NCBI GenBank assembly: GCA_017860615.1
Contig: JAGDMU010000002.1
Coordinates: forward strand, 1-64,000
Source: Pseudomonadota bacterium
GTDB lineage: Bacteria; Campylobacterota; Campylobacteria; Campylobacterales; Sulfurospirillaceae
Length of the DNA: 64,000 nt
Reading direction: 5' to 3'
Part shown: piece after piece, positions 45,599-55,328 of the stretch
How the letters are laid out: each line of letters starts with the position of its first letter
How positions within the stretch are numbered: position 1 is the stretch's first letter
Notes under the pieces: generated by a model
The model's input: only the letters and a program-made list of their open reading frames with translations
Told to the model about the DNA's origin: nothing
Databases searched by the model: none
Made by a program: the position numbers and the translations under genes

Positions 45599-46525
45599 AT
45601 GGACTTTTTTTATCTATTATTACAACTTGTTTCAGCGATAGTAGTTGCTCCTCTCTTTGATGGAATTTCAAGGAAACTAAGAGCCAAATTTCAATCAAGG
45701 GTAGGACCAAGTATTTTTCAAACCTACCGTGATCTTTTTAAATTGTTAAAACGTGGACGAACCAAGTCACACAGTACCAGTTATATCTATCAAATCTCAC
45801 CTTATGTGCTTTTTGCAAGTGCAGCAGCGATGTTTTGTGTTTTACCGATTGCCTATGGTCCTAGTTCTGTTGCGTTATCACGATTTTCAGACATCTTTAT
45901 CTTGCTCTATTTAGGTGCACTGTTTCGATTTATGTTCATCGTTGCGGGTATTGATACCGCTAACCCTTTTGCGGGAATAAGTGCGAGTAGAGAAGGAACA
46001 CTTGGTTTTTACACCGAAGAGATTGCCGTCATTTGTCTTGTCGTGGTTATGATGGGCACAGGAAGTACCAATTTGGCGTATATCACTAACTTGATACAAG
46101 AGGGAAGTTACGGTTATGCTTTCCCTTCCTTTTCTGTTGCAGCCACAGCCTTTTTATGGGTCATGTATGTTGAGACAGGACGAAAGCCTTATGACTTAGC
46201 AGAAGCGGAACAAGAACTTCAAGAGGGTGTTTTGGGTGAATATTGTGGTAAAGACCTTGCCATCATTGATATAGCAATCTTGCTTAAACAGATGACGATG
46301 TTAGGATTCTTCCTTATCATTTTTGTGCCATGGGCAGGTCTTGTCGCAAATCCAATTTTATCACTCATTCTTTTCTTGGCTGAGATAGGTTTTCTGTATA
46401 TCATGGGCGTTTTTATTGATAACTTTGGACCAAGGTTTACGGTCAACAATGGTATCAAAAGAACGATGCTCTTTGCACTCGCTATTTCATGTACGTCTTT
46501 AGTACTCTATATTATGGGAATATAA
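45599..46525 (+). CDS. hyfC: Hydrogenase membrane anchor HyfC (NuoH/HycD-like)
   Basis: A 308-residue NuoH-family subunit with about eight helices. SRKLRAKFQSRVGPSIFQTY near residue 25 and the loop with ETGRKPYDLAEAEQEL (about 193-208) are typical; the latter matches the charged loop of NuoH/HycD that meets the soluble arm. It anchors the hydrogenase module and forms the entry of the ion path. Confidence 0.92.
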   Translation: MDFFYLLLQLVSAIVVAPLFDGISRKLRAKFQSRVGPSIFQTYRDLFKLLKRGRTKSHSTSYIYQISPYVLFASAAAMFCVLPIAYGPSSVALSRFSDIFILLYLGALFRFMFIVAGIDTANPFAGISASREGTLGFYTEEIAVICLVVVMMGTGSTNLAYITNLIQEGSYGYAFPSFSVAATAFLWVMYVETGRKPYDLAEAEQELQEGVLGEYCGKDLAIIDIAILLKQMTMLGFFLIIFVPWAGLVANPILSLILFLAEIGFLYIMGVFIDNFGPRFTVNNGIKRTMLFALAISCTSLVLYIMGI

Positions 46526-46527
46526 CT

Positions 46528-47181
46528 ATGGCAAATATTAATATTATTGATATCGTTGCAGTGTTAATGATGGTCACGAGTTTTGCGGTATTTGGCTTAC
46601 GTCAATACCGTCATAGTATCCAAGCGTATGCTCTGCAAACGCTTTTATTGGTCAGTATCTTTTTGGCTTTGTATGTTAAATACGGCACACACGAGCTTCT
46701 TATTTGGGCAATCACCGCTTTTGTCATCAAAGTGCTTTTTGTTCCTTTATTTTTACTCAGACTTGTTAAACAACTCAATCTTGTTGTTGAAGATGAGCCA
46801 GTGGGTGGATTTTTTATCTCGCCTGTTGTTGCACTTAGTTTTTCACTTGCCGTTTCCATGATGCTTTACAAAGTATTTATCCATTTTTCACTGTTTCAAG
46901 ATGTCTTGCCACTTTATGCGGCTTCATTTATCTTTATGATGGGCATTTTTGGATTTGTTTTAAGAAACTCTTTTTTGAAACAAATTCTCTCTTACTGTCT
47001 TTTCGAAAATGGAATACACCTAAGCTTAGCGCTTATGGCATATAGCTCACATGAGCTTGTTGAGATTGGTATCTTAACCGATGCTATCTTTGCGGTACTC
47101 ATTATGAGTGTTTTGGCGAAGCGATTTTATGCTGCTTATGGAAGTCTTGATACCTCCAAAGCCGTGAATTTAAGGGGATAA
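46528..47181 (+). CDS. hyfE: Hydrogenase membrane subunit HyfE
   Basis: A 217-residue protein with six to seven membrane segments, of HyfE size. The C-terminal half includes a NuoK-like stretch (LFENGIHLSLALMA). The start ATG at 46528 is 2 bp after the hyfC stop, and a longer frame beginning inside hyfC is rejected. HyfE is present in hydrogenase-4 and absent from E. coli hydrogenase-3, so this operon is of the Hyf type. hyfD was not found. Confidence 0.88.
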   Translation: MANINIIDIVAVLMMVTSFAVFGLRQYRHSIQAYALQTLLLVSIFLALYVKYGTHELLIWAITAFVIKVLFVPLFLLRLVKQLNLVVEDEPVGGFFISPVVALSFSLAVSMMLYKVFIHFSLFQDVLPLYAASFIFMMGIFGFVLRNSFLKQILSYCLFENGIHLSLALMAYSSHELVEIGILTDAIFAVLIMSVLAKRFYAAYGSLDTSKAVNLRG

Positions 47182-47182
47182 A

Positions 47183-48652
47183 ATGGACATTTTAGTATTA
47201 ATACTCACCGTACCTTTTGTTTTTGGTGTGATCATGTTTTTCATGCCACTTCATTTTAAGCTCTTACAAAATTTGCATATCCTTTTAAGCGTGGTTGTTT
47301 CAACCATCTTGCTTAATGCAGTAGGTCAAGTTGTGAATGGAGATGTACTCTCCACGTTTCATAACTATATTTTCTTAGATTCACTAGGCGCTATCTTTTT
47401 ATCATTGATTGCTATTACAGGACTTCTTGTCAATGTCTATGCTACAACGTATATGAAGTGGGAGTTAGAAGATGGCCATGTAAACTTAAAAGAGGTGAAA
47501 AACTACTTTGCGCTCAGTTTCATCTTTACATGGACCATGAGTTTAAGTGTCCTGTGTAACAACATTGCCTTTATGTGGGCAGCGATTGAAGCAACAACGC
47601 TTGCTTCTGTGTTTCTTGTAGCAGTGCATAAAGATAAAAAATCCACAGAAAGTGGTTACAAATACATTGTTTTATGCAGCATTGGTCTAGCATTTGCCCT
47701 GTATGCAACTATTCTGCTCTTCTCCGCAGCCAATGGCAAAATTGATGGTGAAGCGATGCTTTATACCAATCTTCTTGCCAATGCCGCCAATTTAGACAGT
47801 ATGGCTTTAAAACTGGTCTTTATTTTTGCCTTAATCGGTTTTGGAACCAAAGCGGGACTTGCGCCTACACACACATGGTTACCCGATGTTCACGCAGAGG
47901 GACCTGCTCCAACATCTGCCCTACTCTCAGGCGTACTTTTAAAATGTGCTATGTTAGGGCTGATTCGTTACTATGCCATCGTTGCCAACGGCGTTGGTTT
48001 TGATTACGTGCAAAATGTCATGATTATCAGTGGTACACTGACCCTTTTTGTCTCTGCCTTTTTCTTGATTCGCCAACACAACGTTAAGCGTATGTTTGCG
48101 TATCACTCTGTCGCCCATATGGGTGTTATCGCTTTTGGACTCGGTGTGGGTGGTGCAATTGGTCTTTTTGCAGCACTTTTCCACTGTGCAGCGCACTCCT
48201 TTACTAAAGCATTAGCCTTTTGTTCAACAGGCAATATTGCTAGAATTTACGGTACCAAAGATATGACGAAGATGGGTGGCATGATACGCATTGCTCCACT
48301 GACAGCGGTACTTTTTGGTATTGCTATCTGTTCGTTGGTCGGTGTCCCTGGATTTGCAATTTTCGTGAGTGAGTTTCTCATTTTTAAAGCAGCCGCTATG
48401 AGCGAGCAATACTTATTAATGGGCATCTTTGCCGTTGCCTTAGCCATCATTTTTATAGCTGACTTTTCACACTTCTTTTTAGCTTCATTTGGTAAAGTAG
48501 AAGGCAAAGTAGAGCATAACGGCGAAATGAAACTTAGCGAGAATTTACCGTTAATTGCCTTAGCGTTTTTGATTGTAGCCTTTGGTGTATGGCAATTTGA
48601 TTCCTTTGCGTTTCTTTTAAATGAGAGCGTCAAAAATATAATAAAACAATAA
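47183..48652 (+). CDS. hyfF: Hydrogenase membrane subunit HyfF (NuoN/NuoM-like)
   Basis: A 489-residue antiporter-like subunit with about 14 membrane helices. GFGTKAGLAPTHTWLPDVHAE (about 216-236) holds the Lys and His of the ion path, and WAAIEATTLAS (about 133-143) the Glu. With HyfB it gives two antiporter-like subunits, which suggests that H2 evolution is coupled to ion pumping. It starts 1 bp after the hyfE stop with AAGGGG upstream. Confidence 0.92.
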   Translation: MDILVLILTVPFVFGVIMFFMPLHFKLLQNLHILLSVVVSTILLNAVGQVVNGDVLSTFHNYIFLDSLGAIFLSLIAITGLLVNVYATTYMKWELEDGHVNLKEVKNYFALSFIFTWTMSLSVLCNNIAFMWAAIEATTLASVFLVAVHKDKKSTESGYKYIVLCSIGLAFALYATILLFSAANGKIDGEAMLYTNLLANAANLDSMALKLVFIFALIGFGTKAGLAPTHTWLPDVHAEGPAPTSALLSGVLLKCAMLGLIRYYAIVANGVGFDYVQNVMIISGTLTLFVSAFFLIRQHNVKRMFAYHSVAHMGVIAFGLGVGGAIGLFAALFHCAAHSFTKALAFCSTGNIARIYGTKDMTKMGGMIRIAPLTAVLFGIAICSLVGVPGFAIFVSEFLIFKAAAMSEQYLLMGIFAVALAIIFIADFSHFFLASFGKVEGKVEHNGEMKLSENLPLIALAFLIVAFGVWQFDSFAFLLNESVKNIIKQ

Positions 48653-48664
48653 TTAGGAATTCCA

Positions 48665-50404
48665 ATGAAATGCGATAAATTTATAGAAGCTCTAGGAACA
48701 AGAGTAAAAATTTTAGAAGTCACGAGGCAATGCGAAGATCAAGTCACCGCTTTGGTGGAACTAAACGATCTTCCTGAAGCCGTTCGCTTTTTGTATTACG
48801 ATATGGGTGGTTATCTGACAACCATGATCCCCAATGATGAGAGAAGCATTAACAAACACTATGCCCTTTACTACGCCATTTCCATGGAAGGCGGTAAAAT
48901 GTTTGAGGGAGATGAAATAGCACAAGATGAAAAGTGCTTTGTTACGGTTAAGGTACTTATCTCTCCTGATAGCCTTACCTATCCTTCTGTTACACCATTG
49001 GTACCTGCATGTGTCTGGTATGAAAGAGAAGCCTACGATATGTTTGGACTCATTGCAGAGGGCTTGCCTGATAAAAGACGTTTGGTGCTCAGTGATGATT
49101 GGCCAGATAATCTTTTCCCTCTTAGAAAAGATGCGATGGATTACCGTTACCGCCCTGATATGAAAGATCATTATATGGAGCCTGAATATGACTTTCTAAA
49201 ACCTGAAGGCTCAGGCATTATTGATGTGCCTTTAGGACCTTTGCATATTACGGCTGATGAACCAGGTCACTTTAGACTTTTTTGTGATGGTGATACTATC
49301 ATCGATGCCGATTATAGACTCTTTTACCAACACAGAGGTATGGAAAAACTGGCTGAAAATCGTATGAACTACGACCAAATGGGTTATTTGGCGGAACGAG
49401 TATGCGGTATTTGTGGTTATGCCCATGCGATTGCATGTATTGAAGCGGCTGAAAAAGCAATCAACTTAGAAATCCCTGCGCGTGCACAAGCGATTCGTGT
49501 TATCTGTTCAGAGATTGAGCGTCTTCATAGCCATTTGCTCAACATCGGACTTGCATGTGAAGTAACAGGTAACTACAACGCGTTCATGCACATTTTTAGA
49601 ATTCGTGAATACTCTATGAAACTCGCAGAACTGGTTACGGGTGGACGAAAAACCTATGGTAACGTTGTTATGGGTGGACTCAGACGCGATATCACTGGTG
49701 TTGAGATTAAAGAGAGTCTTAGAATCTTACAAATCATCGAAACACAAGTCGATGAAGTCTGGGATGCGGTCATGGATGACAAACGTCAAATGAGCCGTTG
49801 GAAGGGTGTGGGTATTCTTGATAAACAAGTAGCGCGTGACTTCTCTCCTGTTGGTCCAAACATCAGAGGAAGTGGCATCAAACGTGATACACGTTATGAC
49901 CACCCATACGACTTTTTCAAACAGATTCAGTTTGATGTAGCCGTTGTGGAAGGTGGCGATGTTTTTGCAAGAGAGATGGTACGTTATATGGAGCTTAAAA
50001 GCTCTGTTTCTATCATTCGCCAATGTTTTGAACTCATGCCTCAAACGGCTATTATTGTTGATCCAACATTCCATGTCAAACCTGAAAACTACGCTTTGGC
50101 GTATGTGGAAGCTCCAAGAGGTGATAATGTTCACTGGATTATGCAAGGTAGTGCGCAAAAGGTATTTCGTTGGAGATGTAGGGCTGCAACCTATAACAAC
50201 TGGCCAAGCCTTCGTTTCCAGTTCCGTGGAAACAATCTTGCCGATGCTGCACTTATCGTGTGTAGCCTAGATCCTTGTTATTCATGTACTGAGCGTGTAA
50301 CGGTTGTCGATATAAAAAGTAAAAAAAGTAAAATTTTGACCAATGCAGATTTGAAAAACTTCGCTAGGACACAAAAAGATAGTCCGCTAAAGGATTTAAG
50401 ATGA
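48665..50404 (+). CDS. hyfG: Group 4 [NiFe]-hydrogenase large subunit (HyfG/HycE-like)
   Basis: A 579-residue protein. Residues ~1-170 are a NuoC-like domain (VCWYEREAYDMFGL). The rest is the catalytic NuoD-like domain: HRGMEKLAE, RVCGICGYAHA with Cys247 and Cys250, and DPCYSCTER with Cys538 and Cys541. These four cysteines bind NiFe; all are Cys, with no selenocysteine. About 36 residues follow TER, fitting the C-terminal extension removed by HycI after nickel insertion. It makes or consumes H2. The stop overlaps hyfH by 4 bp. Confidence 0.94.
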   Translation: MKCDKFIEALGTRVKILEVTRQCEDQVTALVELNDLPEAVRFLYYDMGGYLTTMIPNDERSINKHYALYYAISMEGGKMFEGDEIAQDEKCFVTVKVLISPDSLTYPSVTPLVPACVWYEREAYDMFGLIAEGLPDKRRLVLSDDWPDNLFPLRKDAMDYRYRPDMKDHYMEPEYDFLKPEGSGIIDVPLGPLHITADEPGHFRLFCDGDTIIDADYRLFYQHRGMEKLAENRMNYDQMGYLAERVCGICGYAHAIACIEAAEKAINLEIPARAQAIRVICSEIERLHSHLLNIGLACEVTGNYNAFMHIFRIREYSMKLAELVTGGRKTYGNVVMGGLRRDITGVEIKESLRILQIIETQVDEVWDAVMDDKRQMSRWKGVGILDKQVARDFSPVGPNIRGSGIKRDTRYDHPYDFFKQIQFDVAVVEGGDVFAREMVRYMELKSSVSIIRQCFELMPQTAIIVDPTFHVKPENYALAYVEAPRGDNVHWIMQGSAQKVFRWRCRAATYNNWPSLRFQFRGNNLADAALIVCSLDPCYSCTERVTVVDIKSKKSKILTNADLKNFARTQKDSPLKDLR

Positions 50405-50940
50405 TGAAACTTCTTGATATCAGCAAAAAATACGGTGAAATTACCCATAAATATCCGTTTGAACCCTATAAGGTTTCGGATAATTTTAGAGGAAAACCTG
50501 CTTATATTTTTGATCTGTGCATTGGTTGTGCAGCGTGTGGTATCGCTTGTCCTTCCAATGCTATAACGGTTCAATTTAACGATGATAAAAGTAAGCTTGT
50601 GTGGGAATTTGACTGTGGGCGTTGTATCTTCTGTGGAAGATGTGATGAAGTGTGCCCAACAGGTGCAATTAAACTTAGCGAAGAGTTTGAACTTGCTGTT
50701 AAATTCGATAAATCAGCCCTCATCCAAAGAGGCGAACTGGATACCCAATATTGCACAACATGCAACAAACCTTTTAGCGCCAAAAGACTGGTGAAATATA
50801 GCTTTGAGTGCTTAAGCAAAGCCAATGTCAGTGAAAAAAGGCTTGAAGAGGCTAAAAATTATCTTTGTATGTGTCCTACATGTAAAAAAACTGCCACGGT
50901 AGCAACCTTTACCAGCGGCAAAGAGATGGTGATAGAATGA
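50401..50940 (+). CDS. hyfH: Hydrogenase ferredoxin-like subunit (HyfH/HycF, NuoI-like)
   Basis: A 179-residue protein with two 4Fe-4S motifs, CIGCAACGIACP and CGRCIFCGRCDEVCP, which relay electrons to the small subunit. A C-terminal CTTCNKPF...CMCPTCKK set gives four further cysteines, a likely zinc or iron site as in HycF. It overlaps both neighbours by 4 bp. Confidence 0.92.
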   Translation: MMKLLDISKKYGEITHKYPFEPYKVSDNFRGKPAYIFDLCIGCAACGIACPSNAITVQFNDDKSKLVWEFDCGRCIFCGRCDEVCPTGAIKLSEEFELAVKFDKSALIQRGELDTQYCTTCNKPFSAKRLVKYSFECLSKANVSEKRLEEAKNYLCMCPTCKKTATVATFTSGKEMVIE

Positions 50941-51761
50941 AAACGTATGAAATTCCAAACGAAATCGAACTTGCCAATACGTTAGAGCAAAAACTTGAGC
51001 TTTTAAAACAAATTGGTAGAAGTTTTAGTGTTTTCCGTATCGACTGTGGTAGTTGTAATGGTTGTGAAATTGAGATTTTTGCTGCCATTACACCGCTTTG
51101 GGATCCTGAGCGTTTTGGTTTTAAACTGGTCGCCAACCCTCGTCATGCTGATATCTTACTCTGTACAGGTCCTGTAACACGTCAGATGTACTATCCACTT
51201 CTTCGCGCTTATGAAGCTACACCTGATCCAAAAATTGTTGTAGCACTAGGTGCTTGTGGTGTTACGGGTGGTATCTTCTATGATGCGTATAGCGTTCTCA
51301 GTGGTATCGACAAAATCATCCCTGTTGATGCATACATCCCAGGTTGCCCTCCGCATCCTGCAAGTATCATCTACGGGCTCACAACAGCACTTGGCGTTTT
51401 GGAGCAAAAACTTCAAAAAGTAAGTTTTGAAGAGGAGGGAGATTTGCCTCCACTTGTAGAAGACTCCGTACTTGGCAATACCTTGTTTGAAAGAGATCTA
51501 CTGGTTCAAGCGAAAAGGCTGATGAGCTATGTATTTGGACGAAAACTGTTTGATAAATACATCAAAGCACTTGTTCAAAGTGGCAATACCAAAGATCCAA
51601 AAGCAACTAAAGTCTCTATCACTGAAGCCATACAAACCGAAGAAGATCCACGCTACGCAGAGTGCATGGGTATCTTACACAATGAGATTTATACCCAATA
51701 TGTACTGTGTGAAGAGGAAGATAAAATCGACCTCCATAGAGTTATCTGGGGAGCCAAATAA
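50937..51761 (+). CDS. hyfI: Group 4 hydrogenase small subunit (HyfI/HycG, NuoB-like)
   Basis: A 274-residue NuoB-family subunit holding the cluster nearest the NiFe site: CGSCNGCEIEIF (about residues 37-48), GACGVTGG (about 103-110) and PGCPPHP (about 138-144). It passes electrons between HyfH and HyfG. A ~70-residue C-terminal extension is of usual length for HyfI. The next start (GTG) is the base after its stop. Confidence 0.93.
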   Translation: MKTYEIPNEIELANTLEQKLELLKQIGRSFSVFRIDCGSCNGCEIEIFAAITPLWDPERFGFKLVANPRHADILLCTGPVTRQMYYPLLRAYEATPDPKIVVALGACGVTGGIFYDAYSVLSGIDKIIPVDAYIPGCPPHPASIIYGLTTALGVLEQKLQKVSFEEEGDLPPLVEDSVLGNTLFERDLLVQAKRLMSYVFGRKLFDKYIKALVQSGNTKDPKATKVSITEAIQTEEDPRYAECMGILHNEIYTQYVLCEEEDKIDLHRVIWGAK

Positions 51762-52115
51762 GTGGTAGAAGTTTACAAACTCATCAAAAGACATCTTGAT
51801 GGCGCAAAATCAGGTGATGCAAAGCTTGATCAGATCAAAATTTTCTCTACCTGCATAGGTCATGGCGTTGGAACGATTGATTTTAGTGAGAAAGTTTTAG
51901 AGATTGAGGAAGTTGAATATGAGCAGATTTTACAGCATGGTGGGGAATATCTAAAGTTTAAGATTGGAAATTTGAGTAAATATTTTGAAATCGAAATCTT
52001 TCCCGAACATGCGATGAAACTTTTACCCGAAATGATGGAATGCCCTTTTAAAGAGATACTTATGGGCTTAAAAGAAGGGTATTTGGTTCTTAGAAAAGAT
52101 TTTCAAAACACATAA
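51762..52115 (+). CDS. HycH-like hydrogenase assembly protein
   Basis: A 117-residue protein. IFSTCIGHGVGTIDFSE (about 28-44) resembles the YYSLAIGHHLGVID region of E. coli HycH as I remember it, and its position after the small subunit is the HycH position. HycH is needed for formate hydrogenlyase maturation by an unclear mechanism. The start is GTG directly after the hyfI stop. Confidence 0.75.
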   Translation: MVEVYKLIKRHLDGAKSGDAKLDQIKIFSTCIGHGVGTIDFSEKVLEIEEVEYEQILQHGGEYLKFKIGNLSKYFEIEIFPEHAMKLLPEMMECPFKEILMGLKEGYLVLRKDFQNT

Positions 52116-52132
52116 ATTGTAAGGAATATCAA

Positions 52133-52579
52133 GTGAAAAAAGCACTTTTATGTGTTGGCAATGAACTTAGAGGTGATGATGGCGTTGCTATTGCTGTGGG
52201 GCGACTGGTTGAAGAACAGTTGCCCCAATGGAGAGTCTTCTTTGGTTACGATACCCCAGAAGATGAGTTTGCACACATACGTGCTTATGAACCAGATGTC
52301 ATCGTTGTCGTCGATGCGATGAGTGGTTTTAAAGAGGATAAAATAGAGTTTTTGGATCTCAGTGATGAACGCACCTACATCTACTCTACACACAATCTCC
52401 CGACACCCATTCTTATGAGCTACCTTAGAGATATTTGTACCAAAACCATCTTTTTAGGCATTTGCGTTTTGCTTGAAAATGTCTTACATTTTAGTGAAGG
52501 CTTAAGTGATAGTGCCAAAACTTCAGCCCTTAAAGCACTTGATAAACTCAAAGAGTTTGATGCAATCCTCGATCAATAA
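52133..52579 (+). CDS. hycI: Hydrogenase maturation endopeptidase (HycI/HyaD family)
   Basis: A 148-residue protease. CVGNELRGDDGVA near the N terminus holds the first Asp ligand, VVVVDAMSG (about 61-69) the second, and STHNLP (about 84-89) the His; these bind nickel in the precursor large subunit. It cleaves the HyfG tail after DPCYSCTER. The start is GTG with AAGGA 8 bp upstream. It ends the operon. Confidence 0.9.
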   Translation: MKKALLCVGNELRGDDGVAIAVGRLVEEQLPQWRVFFGYDTPEDEFAHIRAYEPDVIVVVDAMSGFKEDKIEFLDLSDERTYIYSTHNLPTPILMSYLRDICTKTIFLGICVLLENVLHFSEGLSDSAKTSALKALDKLKEFDAILDQ

Positions 52580-52608
52580 GTTAATACCTTTCTAAACGAC
52601 TCTCCAAA

Positions 52609-52644
52609 GAGATGTTTTTGCCTTTTGAAACACAAGAACATCTC
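52609..52644 (+). terminator. Possible hairpin after the hyf operon
   Basis: GAGATGTT (52609-52616) and AACATCTC (52637-52644) pair over 8 bp with a 20-nt loop. No clear U-tract follows closely. It is the best terminator candidate in the 189-bp gap before the glucan synthase gene, which otherwise shows only AT-rich sequence. Confidence 0.3.
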
Positions 52645-52768
52645 CCTCAAAAAAAGAGTGCTTCATTTTTTTAAACAAAGTTGTTGTAAAATCATCTAAC
52701 TTTTTCGCTAAAGGCGTCATAGCTCTATGGCTTGAAAGAGTTTTATCAATTTTTTTCGGAGCATACGC

Positions 52769-55303
52769 TTGAAATACTTCAAATATATCCTACTTTCCCT
52801 CGTTATTACCTCCCTTGTACAAATACTTATATGGACAAGATCGGGTGATCAAATCGTCACATCACCACAAATTGGTGAAAAACTAGAGTCTCTCTCGTAC
52901 ACACCATACCGAGGATTTGAGAAAGCCCCAAAAAGCGATGCTGAAATTGCTCAAGATATGAAAACGATTGAGCAAATTGCACGAAAAGTGAGAACCTATG
53001 CGATTGATGATGCCAAGCGCGTTTTAGTCAATGTCAAAGATACCAAACTTAAAGTTGACGTAGGACTTTGGCTTTCAACCGATAAAGGTGCGAATGAAAC
53101 GGAAATTGAAACCCTTTTTGAACTTACAAAACTTTACAGCCCCAAAATTGCTTCCATCATCGTAGGAAACGAGGTTCTTTTACGTGCTGATCTGACACCT
53201 GAAGAGCTGATGGAGTACATTGATCGTGTTTCAAAACGTACCCGTATTCCTGTGACAACTGCGGAAGTTCAACACGTTTGGCTTACCAACACTGAACTTG
53301 CTCGCCATGTTGACTTTATCAATGTGCATATCCTTCCTTATTGGGAGAAAATTCCTATAGAGAGAACACTCGCTTTTGCGAAAGAGAAATACGATTCTAT
53401 CGCTAAAATGTATCCTAAAAAACCAATTACCATCGGGGAGTTTGGCTGGCCAAGCAGTGGCTACAATAACGAAAAAGCTGAAGCAACTTTAACCAATCAG
53501 ATTGCTGCGATTACAGGCTTTTTAGAGATGGCAAAGGCTGAGAAGTGGAGCTACAATATTGTTGAAGCATTCGATCAACCGTGGAAAGGGGTACACGAAG
53601 GAAGCGTTGGACCGTATTGGGGACTTTTTGATATCAACAAACAACCTAAATTTCACTTTATCAAACAAACCATTATTAACCCTCTCTGGCGCTACCAAAT
53701 GGCAGCATCTGTCTTTTTTGGTATTTTACTCACGTTCTTTGGTCTCAGAAATCAACGCGTAAACTTCGCTCATGCGATCACCTATGCCGCAGCAGCACAA
53801 GCAATGGGTTTTGGTATCGCAATGGCAGCTACGTATCCATTCATCTATTACATGAACTTTGGTATGTGGATTATGTGGACGATGGGAATTATCTTGATGA
53901 TTCCTTTGGTCATCATTACCCTTGCCAAAATCAATGAGCTCTTTAAATGTACACTAGGTATTGCACCTGAGCGTTTAGCACCGCTTAATTTAAAATCTGA
54001 CCATGTGCCCTTTGTTTCGATTCATGTACCTGCTTACAAAGAGCAACCGCATGTTCTTATTGAAACCCTTGACTCCCTAGCACGTATGAAATACACCAAC
54101 TATGAAGTTTTGGTCGTCATTAACAATACCCCAGAAGAGTTTTACTGGCAGCCCATCGAAGAGCACTGTAAAAAGTTGGGTGAAAAATTTGTCTTCTTAA
54201 ACATTACCTGTAAAGGTTTTAAAGCGGGCGCTTTAAATGAAGCACTCAAATACACCCATGAAAAAGCAGAGATTTTAGCGGTTATTGATGCAGACTATGT
54301 TGTTGGTGAAAACTGGCTGATCGATCTCGTTCCACTTTTTGATGATCCTAAAGTTGCCCTTGTTCAAGCACCACAAGATCACCGCGATGGCAAAGAATCG
54401 CTCATCAAGCAAGCAATGAACGCTGAATATGCAGGCTTCTTTGACATCGGTATGGTCGAGCGCAATGAAGAAAATGCGATCGTAGCACATGGAACAATGC
54501 TGATGGCTCGTTTGTCTGCGATGCATGAAGTAGGAGACTGGACAACGTATACCATCGTTGAAGACTCCGAGCTAGGACTTCGTCTTTTTGAAGCGGGATA
54601 TACGGCTCACTATACCAACAGACGTTATGGATGGGGTCTACTTCCAGATACGGTAGAAGCCTTTAGAACACAGCGCCACCGATGGGCATATGGTGCGATT
54701 CAAATCTTGAAAAAACACTGGCGTCATTTTATGCCTTCATCAACCACATTGACACCGTACCAAAAGTACCATTTCGTTGCTGGTTGGTTTTTCTGGCTCT
54801 CAGATGCCTTTGGTGCATTAACTGCCTTTTTAAATATCTTTTGGGTACCCTTTATTATCTTTGTAGGGGTAACCATTCCAACGTTACCACTCACCCTGCC
54901 AATTTTAGTAGCGTTTCTCGTCAACATCTTGCACGCATTTATCTTGTACCATACCAGAGTTAAAATGAGTGTACGAGAAACTATGCTAAGCGCCATTGCC
55001 TCTATGAGTTTACAACTGGTTATTTTTAAAGCGGTTTATGATGGTTTTGTCAAAGATGGTCTGCCGTTTAAACGTACCGAAAAAGGTGGCAATACCAAAA
55101 AAGTAAACAAAAGTCCTATTCGTCATGAGATGATTTTAGCAACCTTGCTTACTATCTCTTTCTTTGCACTTTACTTTACAAACTATACACGTATTACCGA
55201 AATCTACGTTTTTGCCTTCACCCTTTTGATCCAGAGTATTCCTTATTACTCTGCCATTATTCTTCGCATCATCGAACTTCAATCACTTAAACCTAAGAAG
55301 TAG
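52769..55303 (+). CDS. GH17-GT2 membrane protein (NdvB-like beta-glucan synthase/transferase)
   Basis: An 844-residue fusion: membrane helix at ~3-23, GH17-like periplasmic domain (~45-300) with SIIVGNEVLLR (acid/base Glu) and TIGEFGWPSSG (nucleophile Glu), several membrane helices (~310-395), a GT2 domain (~410-650) with VPAYKE, VIDADYVVG (DxD), EDSELGLRLF and RTQRHRWAYG (QxxRW-type), then four more helices. All catalytic motifs are present. Proteobacterial NdvB proteins with this order make and branch or cyclise beta-1,3-glucans. The start is TTG at 52769 with CGGAG upstream. A terminator overlaps the stop. Confidence 0.85.
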   Translation: MKYFKYILLSLVITSLVQILIWTRSGDQIVTSPQIGEKLESLSYTPYRGFEKAPKSDAEIAQDMKTIEQIARKVRTYAIDDAKRVLVNVKDTKLKVDVGLWLSTDKGANETEIETLFELTKLYSPKIASIIVGNEVLLRADLTPEELMEYIDRVSKRTRIPVTTAEVQHVWLTNTELARHVDFINVHILPYWEKIPIERTLAFAKEKYDSIAKMYPKKPITIGEFGWPSSGYNNEKAEATLTNQIAAITGFLEMAKAEKWSYNIVEAFDQPWKGVHEGSVGPYWGLFDINKQPKFHFIKQTIINPLWRYQMAASVFFGILLTFFGLRNQRVNFAHAITYAAAAQAMGFGIAMAATYPFIYYMNFGMWIMWTMGIILMIPLVIITLAKINELFKCTLGIAPERLAPLNLKSDHVPFVSIHVPAYKEQPHVLIETLDSLARMKYTNYEVLVVINNTPEEFYWQPIEEHCKKLGEKFVFLNITCKGFKAGALNEALKYTHEKAEILAVIDADYVVGENWLIDLVPLFDDPKVALVQAPQDHRDGKESLIKQAMNAEYAGFFDIGMVERNEENAIVAHGTMLMARLSAMHEVGDWTTYTIVEDSELGLRLFEAGYTAHYTNRRYGWGLLPDTVEAFRTQRHRWAYGAIQILKKHWRHFMPSSTTLTPYQKYHFVAGWFFWLSDAFGALTAFLNIFWVPFIIFVGVTIPTLPLTLPILVAFLVNILHAFILYHTRVKMSVRETMLSAIASMSLQLVIFKAVYDGFVKDGLPFKRTEKGGNTKKVNKSPIRHEMILATLLTISFFALYFTNYTRITEIYVFAFTLLIQSIPYYSAIILRIIELQSLKPKK

Positions 55304-55323
55304 TGGCGTAATGCCACTTCTTC
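55297..55323 (+). terminator. Terminator overlapping the end of the GH17-GT2 gene
   Basis: GAAG-T-AGTGGC pairs with GCCACT-T-CTTC around GTAAT, a 10-bp stem with one internal T-T mismatch. It includes the TAG stop at 55301-55303. Confidence 0.6.
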
Positions 55324-55328
55324 CTTCA

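Noticed and set aside
48761-49171. 136-codon minus-strand frame opposite hyfG
   Set aside because: Shadow of the conserved NuoC-like domain with no independent support.
48665-50404. Possible selenocysteine in the hydrogenase large subunit
   Set aside because: All four NiFe ligands are encoded by TGT or TGC and the frame has no internal TGA, so it is a standard NiFe enzyme.
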